A stretch of 12,552 nucleotides of DNA, taken from positions 1 through 12,552 of the forward strand of contig JABJJH010000435.1 in assembly GCA_018660965.1 (NCBI GenBank), given 5' to 3'. Below the pieces are notes generated by a model. It searched no databases, was not told where the DNA came from, and saw only the letters and a list, made by a program, of their open reading frames with translations. Shown here in pieces: positions 1 through 5,419 of this stretch. The position numbers and the translations under genes were made by a program. This DNA comes from Rhodospirillaceae bacterium. Its GTDB lineage: Bacteria > Pseudomonadota > Alphaproteobacteria > UBA8366 > GCA-2717185. Position 1 is the stretch's first letter, and every line of letters starts with the position of its first letter.

Positions 1-101
1 GTAGAGTGTCACCTAGCCCTCGTCACTGAAATCAGATCAATCTACTCAAATATTTAAGAACTTGCCGTAAAATAGCCAGTTTATTCACAATATTATGATG
101 G
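1..101. other. Left-edge stretch, no gene recognised
   Basis: This stretch is AT-richer than the rest of the window and lies downstream of the leftward DMT transporter gene. One plus-strand frame is open from the edge to a TAA at 55-57 (18 codons). It could be the tail of a gene that begins outside the window, but it is far too short to judge. I see no clear stem-loop with a T-run that would serve as a terminator for the transporter. Confidence 0.4.
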
Positions 102-1037
102 TTATTTGATTGCCGTCTTGCCACGTTCGGACAGGCCAATGCCGCACAGCACGAGCGCGAGCGCGATGGCGTGGTGCGTTTCGAAGGCCTCGTCCAGAAA
201 GGTCACGGCCAGGGCCGACGCGAACACCGGAACCAGGTTGATGAAGACGCCGGCGCGACCGGGGCCGATCAGGGCGACGCCGCGAATAAAGAACATCTGC
301 GCCAGCAACGACGGGAATATCGTCACCGCGGCCGCGATGGCCCACCCTTTCGGCGTCGGTCCCTGCATTTGTCCCAGCATCGCTTCGACGGCGACCATGG
401 GAATCGACGTCACGAACGCGGCGCCCGCCAGCACAGCGAGCAGCGCCAAGGGCGATACCGGCGGGCATCGGCGAAGCCCGATGGTGTAGGTTCCATACAT
501 CACGGCGGCGGCGAGCATCAGCAGATCGCCCCGGTTCACTTCAAGCGCCGCCAGCCGCGCCGGGTCGCCGCCCGACGCCAGGACCGCGACCCCTGCAATG
601 GTGACCAGCACGCCCGCGATTTGTAAGCGCGTGACGCGGGTTCGGTAGGCCAGATAGGCGCCGACGATGACGATCACCGGCATGGCGCCCTGAATAATGC
701 CCATGTTCACCGCCGTGGTTGAATGGGCGGCGACATAGAACACGCCGTTGAAAGCGGCGAAACCAAGCGCCCCCATACCGTACAGATACGCCAGACGCGG
801 GCGCATCGCGGCCCAATCCCGACGAATGTGGCGTTGGGCGAGGATTCCCAACAATACGGTCACGCCAAGCCAACGCATCGTCACCAGCACCATGGGCGAC
901 ACCTCGCCAATCGCCAACTGCCCGAACACCGCGTTGGCGGCCCAGCACATCGCAGTGAACGTCAACAGCGCGTAGGCGCGTCCATTCCGGGCGCCTTCGC
1001 TCATGGCGGAATCGCCGGATGTCGATTGCGGCGTCAT
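102..1037 (-). CDS. EamA/DMT-family permease (drug/metabolite exporter type)
   Basis: This is an inner-membrane transporter of the 10-TM drug/metabolite transporter superfamily with two EamA repeats. The 311-residue product is the usual length. It shows alternating hydrophobic segments from about residue 22 to 305. The first repeat ends near residue 155 and the second starts near 170. The pattern NMGIIQGAMPVIVIVGAYLA (111-130) in repeat 1 and RAGVFINLVPVFASALAVTF (261-280) followed by LDEAF in repeat 2 is the typical EamA helix pair that ends each half. The substrate cannot be read from sequence; amino acids or metabolites are usual for the family. The start is uncertain: ATG at 1037 or the in-frame ATG at 1004 (residue 12) are both possible, and neither has a strong Shine-Dalgarno sequence. 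The gene is divergent from the catabolic block to its right. A candidate promoter lies at 1091-1119. Confidence 0.9.
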   Translation of the reverse strand: MTPQSTSGDSAMSEGARNGRAYALLTFTAMCWAANAVFGQLAIGEVSPMVLVTMRWLGVTVLLGILAQRHIRRDWAAMRPRLAYLYGMGALGFAAFNGVFYVAAHSTTAVNMGIIQGAMPVIVIVGAYLAYRTRVTRLQIAGVLVTIAGVAVLASGGDPARLAALEVNRGDLLMLAAAVMYGTYTIGLRRCPPVSPLALLAVLAGAAFVTSIPMVAVEAMLGQMQGPTPKGWAIAAAVTIFPSLLAQMFFIRGVALIGPGRAGVFINLVPVFASALAVTFLDEAFETHHAIALALVLCGIGLSERGKTAIK

Positions 1038-1090
1038 GGCCGCAATAAAGCTTTCAATAAAGACATTGTGTTTCGCATTCGTTTAATCGG

Positions 1091-1119
1091 ATCATGGCGT
1101 CCCTGGACGCACCTATGAA
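1091..1119 (-). promoter_or_regulatory. Candidate sigma70-type promoter of the leftward DMT gene
   Basis: Read on the minus strand, TTCATA (1114-1119) is followed after exactly 17 bases by CATGAT (1091-1096). Each box matches 4 of 6 consensus bases. Transcription would start near 1084, leaving a leader of roughly 45-80 bases. A perfect 14-base palindrome fills most of the spacer (1097-1110). The match is modest, so this is a prediction only. Confidence 0.3.
1097..1110. repeat. 14-base perfect palindrome, possible operator
   Basis: The sequence reads GCGTCC-CT-GGACGC, two 6-base arms around two bases. It sits between the predicted -35 and -10 boxes of the leftward transporter gene and upstream of the rightward amidohydrolase remnant. 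A repressor site is possible. There is no run of T after it, so it does not look like a terminator. It may also be chance in GC-rich DNA. Confidence 0.3.
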
Positions 1120-1151
1120 CGCACCCATGCAATTTTGGAATTAGACGTGAA

Positions 1152-1289
1152 ATGTCCGACACGACGGTAATTCGCGGCGCCGATTGGATAATCGGTTGGA
1201 ACGGCGAACGCCATGTGTTCCTACGCGATGGGGACCTCGCCTTCAAGGATGGCGTGATCGTTCAGGCGGGCGGGCCGCACCGCCGATGA
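1152..1289 (+). pseudogene. N-terminal remnant of an amidohydrolase (cytosine deaminase/Atz-Trz type)
   Basis: An ATG frame of 45 codons reads MSDTTVIRGADWIIGW, then a stretch containing HVFLRDGDLAFKDGVIVQAG, and stops at TGA 1287-1289. This is the typical first beta-sandwich strand set of large (about 450-residue) amidohydrolases: 'IRGADWIV.W', then 'DGDLAF.DG.IV..GG'. The metal-binding TIM barrel that should follow is absent, so no activity is expected. Dropping one G from the G-run near 1269-1274 would keep a frame open to a TAA at 1321-1323 (GRTADELAPLSLPVEF). A frameshift plus a large deletion would therefore explain the remnant. The alternative, a genuine 45-residue protein, seems unlikely. 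The intact Amidohydro_2 gene begins 46 bases later. Confidence 0.6.
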
Positions 1290-1335
1290 ATTGGCGCCGC
1301 TTTCATTGCCGGTAGAGTTTTAAGGGGGAACAAAG

Positions 1336-2343
1336 ATGGCCGATCGCGACGAATGGGTGAACCAGGGGGGGGAGGATGCGCTTGATCCGGCGCTGCCGAT
1401 TTGCGACCCGCATCACCATCTGTGGGACTTGCCTGGATACCGGTATCTGCTGGATGAAATCCTGAGCGATACCGGCAGTGGCCATAATGTGCGCTCGACC
1501 GTGTTCGTCGAATGCGCCTCGATGTATCGCGCCGAGGGGCCTGACGCGATGAAGCCGGTCGGCGAGGTTGAATTCGTGAACGGGATCGCCGCGCAAAGCG
1601 CTAGCGGCGGCTTTGGCGACATTCGCGTCGCCGCCGGGATCGTCGGGTTCGCCGATTTGACCCTGGGCGGAGCGGTCGCCGACGTACTGGACGCCCAACT
1701 GCGCCGCGCGCCGGACCGGTATCGCGGCATCCGCCATTCCGCCGCCTGGGATTCCAGCGACGCCATTCGCAACGGTCACACCAAACCGTCGCCGGGGTTG
1801 CTTGGCGAACCCGCGTTTCGCGAAGGATTTGCGCGTCTGGCGGATTTCGGCATGAGCTTCGACGCCTGGCTGTTTCACCCGCAGATACCCGATCTGATCG
1901 CCCTGGCGCGGGCCTTTCCCACCACGTCCATCGTGTTGGATCATGTCGGCGGGGTGCTGGGCATCGGGCCTTACGAAGGGCGTCGCGATGACGTTTTCGC
2001 GGCGTGGTCGGCGGCGATCACGGAACTGGCGTCCTGTGAAAACGTGTCGGTGAAACTCGGCGGGCTGGGCATGAAAATGGCGGGCAAGGCGTGGCACAAG
2101 CGTCCCAAACCGCCGGCCTCCGCCGAACTGGCCGAGGCCTGGGCGCCTTATTTAATGCATTGCATCGAAGCGTTTGGACCGTCGCGCGCCATGTTCGAAA
2201 GCAACTTCCCCGTCGACAAGGCGTCGTGCGGTTATGGCGTGTTATGGAACGCGTTCAAGCGCGTGACCGCCGATTTCAGCGCCGATGAAAAGGCGGCGTT
2301 GTTTCACGATACGGCGACGCGTGTTTACCGCGTGAACGCCTGA
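1336..2343 (+). CDS. Amidohydro_2 family metal-dependent hydrolase (TIM barrel)
   Basis: This 335-residue protein belongs to the Amidohydro_2 group, which holds lactonases such as 2-pyrone-4,6-dicarboxylate and fuconolactone hydrolases and ACMSD-type decarboxylases. It is a cytoplasmic single-domain barrel of normal length. Visible metal and active-site motifs are DPHHHLWD (24-31), the strand-end motif AWLFHPQ (177-183, His181), VLDHVGG (200-206, His203), and MFESNFPVD (286-294), where the last Asp is the usual metal/base residue. An RYRGIRHS motif (128-135) is also typical. The substrate is not readable; a lactone or a carboxylate from ring or sugar-acid breakdown would fit the family. The ATG is preceded by AGGGGGA with good spacing (about 1323-1329). 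It is followed after 36-39 bases by an acyl-CoA dehydrogenase gene and probably shares its transcript. A decayed paralogue of its C-terminus lies at 3636-3821. Confidence 0.9.
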   Translation: MADRDEWVNQGGEDALDPALPICDPHHHLWDLPGYRYLLDEILSDTGSGHNVRSTVFVECASMYRAEGPDAMKPVGEVEFVNGIAAQSASGGFGDIRVAAGIVGFADLTLGGAVADVLDAQLRRAPDRYRGIRHSAAWDSSDAIRNGHTKPSPGLLGEPAFREGFARLADFGMSFDAWLFHPQIPDLIALARAFPTTSIVLDHVGGVLGIGPYEGRRDDVFAAWSAAITELASCENVSVKLGGLGMKMAGKAWHKRPKPPASAELAEAWAPYLMHCIEAFGPSRAMFESNFPVDKASCGYGVLWNAFKRVTADFSADEKAALFHDTATRVYRVNA

Positions 2344-2370
2344 TACCACCATCCGATTTAATCAAAAATT

Positions 2371-2375
2371 AGGAG
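2371..2375 (+). promoter_or_regulatory. Ribosome-binding site deciding the TTG start
   Basis: AGGAG precedes two consecutive TTG codons. The 7-base spacing to 2383 favours the second TTG over the first, which is 4 bases away. Confidence 0.6.
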
Positions 2376-2382
2376 AACGTTG

Positions 2383-3522
2383 TTGAGTGAGTTCACCGGC
2401 GACCAGATCGCCATTCGAGACATGACCCGCGATGTTGTCGCCAAGGAAATCAGCCCCTTCGCGGCGCAATGGGACCGGGACGCGACGACCCCGTTGGAGA
2501 CACTGCGCCGCCTTGGCGCGCTTGGGTTGTTTGGCGTGACCATGCCGGAGGAATGGGGCGGGGCGGCGGCTGATTTCATCGCCTATGTTCTGGCGACCGA
2601 GGAGCTATCCTATGGCGACGTTGGCGTGTGCAACGCCGTCAACGCGACCAATTCGTATTGTTTCAAGGTGCGCGATTTTGGCACGGCGGCGCAAAAGGAG
2701 GAATTCCTGCGCCCGGTGGCGAGCGGTCAGAACATCGGCTGCATGCTGTTGACCGAACCGCACACCGGATCGGACGCCGCCAACATTCGCACGCGCGCGG
2801 AATTGCGGGGCGACCGCTACGTCGTGAACGGCGTGAAAACCTTCATCACGTCGGGCCGGTCGTCGGACATGGCGGTGTTGATCGCGGTCACCGACCCGGA
2901 CGCCGGAAAGCGTGGAATTTCGGCTTTTCTGATTCGCACGGATCAGCCGGGGTACACGGTTGTTCGCGAGGAAATCAAAATGGGCCACCGCGCGAACGAC
3001 ACCTGTGAGATCGCCCTGGAAAACCTCGAAATACCCGTCGGAAATATGCTGGGGGAGCCGGGGCAGGGGTTGCGGGTCGCGCTGTCGGGTCTGGAAAGCG
3101 GTCGGATCGCTGTTGCGGCGCAGGCTGTCGGCGTGGCGCGCGCCGCCTTTGACGCAGCCATGGCGTACGCCCAGGAACGCGAAACCTTCGGCAAGAAAAT
3201 TTTCGATCATCAGGCGATCGCGTTTTCATTGGCGGAGATGGCGACGGAGATCGAGGTCGCCCGGCAAATGTGCCATCACGGCGCGCGCATGAAACAGGCG
3301 GGCCAACGCTGCGTGAAGGAATCATCCATCGCCAAACTGTTCGCATCTCAAATGTGCGAGCGTGTCTGTTCAGCGGCGATACAGGTGCATGGCGGCGCCG
3401 GGTTCACCAACGGGTATCCGGTGGAAAAATTATATCGCGACGCCCGGGTGTTGCAGATTTACGACGGCACCAACGAGGTGCAGAAAATCATCATTTCGCG
3501 GGAATTGGCTGCGCAAGTGTAA
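2383..3522 (+). CDS. Acyl-CoA dehydrogenase (short-chain-like), TTG start
   Basis: This FAD enzyme of the acyl-CoA dehydrogenase family would oxidise an acyl-CoA to the 2-enoyl-CoA and pass electrons to ETF in the cytoplasm. It has the standard length (379 residues) and all three domains: an N-terminal helical part, a middle beta part with LLTEPHTGSD (122-131) for FAD/substrate contact, and a C-terminal helical part with AQERETFGKKI (263-273) and QVHGGAGFTNGYPVE (334-348). The catalytic-base motif, normally YEGT, reads YDGTNEVQ (360-367), so Asp replaces Glu. The alternative base position of isovaleryl-type enzymes is Gly (LESGR). Two adjacent TTG codons could start it (2380, 2383). AGGAG at 2371-2375 is 7 bases from the second and only 4 from the first, so I chose 2383. 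The substrate is unknown; the neighbouring Amidohydro_2 gene suggests a catabolic role. Confidence 0.92.
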   Translation: MSEFTGDQIAIRDMTRDVVAKEISPFAAQWDRDATTPLETLRRLGALGLFGVTMPEEWGGAAADFIAYVLATEELSYGDVGVCNAVNATNSYCFKVRDFGTAAQKEEFLRPVASGQNIGCMLLTEPHTGSDAANIRTRAELRGDRYVVNGVKTFITSGRSSDMAVLIAVTDPDAGKRGISAFLIRTDQPGYTVVREEIKMGHRANDTCEIALENLEIPVGNMLGEPGQGLRVALSGLESGRIAVAAQAVGVARAAFDAAMAYAQERETFGKKIFDHQAIAFSLAEMATEIEVARQMCHHGARMKQAGQRCVKESSIAKLFASQMCERVCSAAIQVHGGAGFTNGYPVEKLYRDARVLQIYDGTNEVQKIIISRELAAQV

Positions 3523-3635
3523 GTCGGTCCAACGGCTGTTCAACGGGGAGGCCGTGTTTCGACGAAGGCGTGGGAGTCATCCAAAACACCGGATGAAAGT
3601 TCCCAGCGGCGCATGGGGTCAGATGATCCAACCCG
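3523..3635. other. Non-coding gap after the acyl-CoA dehydrogenase
   Basis: About 113 bases separate the acyl-CoA dehydrogenase stop from the start of recognisable amidohydrolase homology. A plus-strand frame containing AWGQMIQP runs through it, but I recognise no family in any frame. A weak hairpin (ACGGC/GCCGT, near 3530-3555) has a long loop and no T-run, so I do not call a terminator. The stretch may be the scar left by loss of the body of the second Amidohydro_2 gene. Confidence 0.4.
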
Positions 3636-3821
3636 CGCATCGACGCGTTTGGACCCGACCGGGTGATGTTTGAAAGCGATTTCCCCATCGATGGCGCGGC
3701 CTGCGGCTATGGCGTGCTGTGGAATGCCTGCAAACAGGTCGCGGAAGGTTTTTCGCCCGATGAAAAGGCGGCGATGTTTCATGACAACGCCGCCCAATTT
3801 ATCGGATGCCCCACGAACTGA
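3636..3821 (+). pseudogene. C-terminal remnant of a second Amidohydro_2 hydrolase
   Basis: A frame of 61 codons, ending at TGA 3819-3821, reads RIDAFGPDRVMFESDFPID, then continues with ACGYGVLWNA and DEKAAMFHDNAA. It aligns without gaps to residues 277-327 of the intact hydrolase at 1336-2343, with 36 identities in 51 positions by hand count. An in-frame TGA at 3624-3626 and the lack of any homology further upstream show that the first roughly 275 residues are missing. No start codon or ribosome-binding site suits it. The retained part carries the FES.FP.D active-site motif but none of the other metal ligands. It lies 15 bases from the end of the convergent NIPSNAP gene. It represents a decayed paralogue, not a recent duplicate, because divergence is already about 30 percent. 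Confidence 0.8.
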
Positions 3822-3836
3822 TCGGGGCGTGATTGT

Positions 3837-4160
3837 TCAGGGCGTGACCGAGCGCGATGTCGGGACGATCCGCTTGATGACGGCGCCGGAACGGTCGATC
3901 AGCGTGGGAATCTTCGGTGCGACGTCGTTTTTCCAGTGGTCGCTTTCATAGACCGCCGCGTATAGCTTCACGCGTTCTGCTTCGCTTTCGAAACGCCGTG
4001 TCCAGTAATAGGCGGTGTCGTCTTCTTCGTCCCGGAAACTGCCGGTAATGACCATGCCCTTGCCGACCTGGAAGGGAATGATTTCCGTCTCCATGAACTC
4101 GATCCATTCATCCATCTTGCCGGGCAGGATTTTGTATTGCCGAAATTCGTAAAACGCCAT
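3837..4160 (-). CDS. NIPSNAP family protein
   Basis: This is a small 107-residue protein with one NIPSNAP domain (ferredoxin-like alpha/beta barrel of the dimeric type). The opening MAFYEFRQYKILPGKMDEWI and the later GSFRDEEDDTAYYWTRRFES, followed by YESDHWKNDVAPKIP, are the characteristic blocks of the family: strand, long helix ending in an 'iiP' segment, then 'W.R.F.s..eR'. The family has no settled function. Bacterial members often lie in catabolic operons, and this one neighbours amidohydrolase and acyl-CoA dehydrogenase genes. The ATG has a strong purine-rich site, GAGGAGAGGG, just upstream. It lies 69 bases downstream of the DMT gene on the same strand, so co-transcription is plausible. 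There are no transmembrane segments or signal peptide, so it is probably cytoplasmic. Confidence 0.85.
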   Translation of the reverse strand: MAFYEFRQYKILPGKMDEWIEFMETEIIPFQVGKGMVITGSFRDEEDDTAYYWTRRFESEAERVKLYAAVYESDHWKNDVAPKIPTLIDRSGAVIKRIVPTSRSVTP

Positions 4161-4229
4161 TGTCCCTCTCCTCGTCGAATTGTTGATTGATTGTTGTGGT
4201 TTATTGGTAGGGAAAATGCGCTGGTTTGT

Positions 4230-5156
4230 CTAATCGCTTTTATGGAGTCGTGTTTTACGCCGCCGAGAGTCATGCCATTGCATCAACAAGATGCCACCCA
4301 GGACCATGCTCCCGCCGACACCCTGGCTTAGCGTCATCGCTTCGGTGAACAGAAAGTAGGCGATGACGATGCTGGCCACCGGTTGCAGATTGTTCAACAT
4401 CGACGCCTTCGGCGCGCCAATATGGCCAATCGCGGCGTAGAAAAAGGGAATCGAGCTGCCCTGAAAGAAGACCACACCCAGCGCGCCGACCCAACCCATT
4501 TGCGTCACTGGCAACGTGACCCCGCCGGTGAAGGCGCACGCCACAATCAATATGACAGACGCCACGACGGTCATGTGGAACGTCATTACGAACGGATCGA
4601 CGCCCTGCATTTTCCGACCGATCCACGATGCGTTGAGGGCGCAGGCGACGCCCGCCGTCAGGCCAATCGCCACGCCGCGCCAATCCAGCGCGTCCAAGTC
4701 GACGCCCAGCATCACCGCCAGTCCCAAAAAGGACGTCGCCAGCGCGGTAATCTTCACCGCCCCAAGCCGTTCGTGGTCCCAGGCCGCCATGATGATCGCG
4801 ACCAGTGGTGGATAAATGAAGAACAGCAACGCGGCGAGGCCGACGGGGATGTAGTTCACCGCGCCGATATTACCGTAATACATGAACGACACCAGCCCGC
4901 CCAACCAGACGCAATGGCGCCAAACGCGCCACGGCACCCGAACCCCCCGGCCCAGCGCGAGACACATAACGCCCACCATCGCCGCGCCATAGACCCCGCG
5001 CACGGTGGCGATGGACAAGGGATCGGTGCCGCCGTCATAAGCGGCGCGCGAAAACGCCACCGCCGCGCCAAGCCCAATGGAGGCGATGACGGCGAAGAAA
5101 TAACCGGTCGCATTCGACCGGGGCCGCAGCGCCGCAGCGTCAGCCGTTGAAGGCAT
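4230..5156 (-). CDS. EamA/DMT-family permease, second copy
   Basis: This is a 308-residue inner-membrane transporter of the drug/metabolite superfamily with two EamA repeats. Hydrophobic helices run from about residue 17 to 291. Repeat 1 ends in the pair VGLAALLFFIYPPLVAIIMA (105-124) and repeat 2 in ASMLNNLQPVASIVIAYFLF (254-273), followed by TEAMT. The YP and QP prolines in these helices are typical. It is not a close copy of the transporter at 102-1037, so the two are distinct paralogues rather than a recent duplication. The direction of transport and the substrate are not readable. The tail is basic (RRRKTRLHK) and presumably cytoplasmic. The start ATG at 5156 lacks a good Shine-Dalgarno sequence, but the next in-frame ATG falls well inside the first repeat. 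A candidate promoter is at 5191-5220. The NIPSNAP gene follows it. Confidence 0.9.
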   Translation of the reverse strand: MPSTADAAALRPRSNATGYFFAVIASIGLGAAVAFSRAAYDGGTDPLSIATVRGVYGAAMVGVMCLALGRGVRVPWRVWRHCVWLGGLVSFMYYGNIGAVNYIPVGLAALLFFIYPPLVAIIMAAWDHERLGAVKITALATSFLGLAVMLGVDLDALDWRGVAIGLTAGVACALNASWIGRKMQGVDPFVMTFHMTVVASVILIVACAFTGGVTLPVTQMGWVGALGVVFFQGSSIPFFYAAIGHIGAPKASMLNNLQPVASIVIAYFLFTEAMTLSQGVGGSMVLGGILLMQWHDSRRRKTRLHKSD

Positions 5157-5190
5157 GGCGGGGGATGTCCGAAAAGCGATTACGGCGACG

Positions 5191-5220
5191 GGTATAGCGC
5201 GGGGGGCTTGCTAAAATCAA
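5191..5220 (-). promoter_or_regulatory. Candidate promoter of the DMT/NIPSNAP genes
   Basis: On the minus strand TTGATT (5215-5220) is followed after 18 bases by TATACC (5191-5196). Each box matches 4 of 6 consensus bases, including TTGA and TATA. Transcription would begin around 5183, giving a leader of about 25-30 bases before the ATG at 5156. This is a prediction from base pattern only. Confidence 0.4.
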
Positions 5221-5376
5221 ATGGCGCACACGTATGTCGGCCCATTTTGGGCGCTGTACTCGCTAGATTTAGATCAATGCGGGCTCATTTTATTTGTGTT
5301 TTTTGATACCTGGATAGGCTCCGTAAGCTATGTCGGGCGGATGAGGCCGAGGCGGGAAACGACCATAGATTGAGTG

Positions 5377-5388
5377 GAGCCATGGCTC
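5377..5388. repeat. 12-base perfect palindrome upstream of the cyclase gene
   Basis: GAGCCATGGCTC is self-complementary and lies about 30 bases before the preferred GTG start of the cyclase. It may be an operator or form a hairpin in the leader. It contains an ATG that opens a three-codon frame (Met-Ala-Gln-stop, 5382-5393), but the spacing from GGAG is too short for good initiation. Confidence 0.3.
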
Positions 5389-5406
5389 AGTAGAGCAATC
5401 GGTTTT

Positions 5407-5410
5407 GGAG
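5407..5410 (+). promoter_or_regulatory. Ribosome-binding site favouring the GTG start of the cyclase
   Basis: GGAG is followed after 9 bases by GTG 5420, with a second GTG immediately after it. The upstream TTG at 5405 overlaps this site and has no ribosome-binding sequence of its own. Confidence 0.5.
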
Positions 5411-5419
5411 TACGCCACA

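Noticed and set aside
1034..1246. Open frame of 70 codons on the minus strand upstream of the DMT gene
   Set aside because: It has no recognisable family and lies opposite the amidohydrolase remnant, which explains its openness. It also overlaps the start of the DMT gene.
1303..2097. Long open frame (264 codons) on the minus strand inside the Amidohydro_2 gene
   Set aside because: It is Arg/Gly/His-rich with no motif, and the opposite strand encodes a complete enzyme with all its metal motifs. This is a common shadow in GC-rich DNA.
3528..3560. Hairpin after the acyl-CoA dehydrogenase as a terminator
   Set aside because: The stem is only five base pairs with a loop of about 15 bases and no T-run follows.
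4383..5150. Open frame of 255 codons on the plus strand opposite the second DMT gene
   Set aside because: Its composition is His/Arg/Gln-rich with no recognisable domain, and the minus strand encodes a clear 10-helix transporter.
102..5156. The two DMT genes as a recent duplication or composite mobile unit flanking the catabolic block
   Set aside because: The proteins are clearly divergent, there are no terminal repeats, and no transposase or integrase is present.
5265..5320. Possible FNR/FixK- or CRP-type sites near the cyclase (AGATCAA, TTTGTG, TTGAT)
   Set aside because: Only half-sites are present; no two halves have the required spacing and symmetry.
5303..5334. Promoter-like TTGATA upstream of the cyclase gene
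   Set aside because: The -35 match is good, but the best -10 (TATGTC) is 20 bases away and the 18-base option (GCTATG) is poor, so I did not call it.
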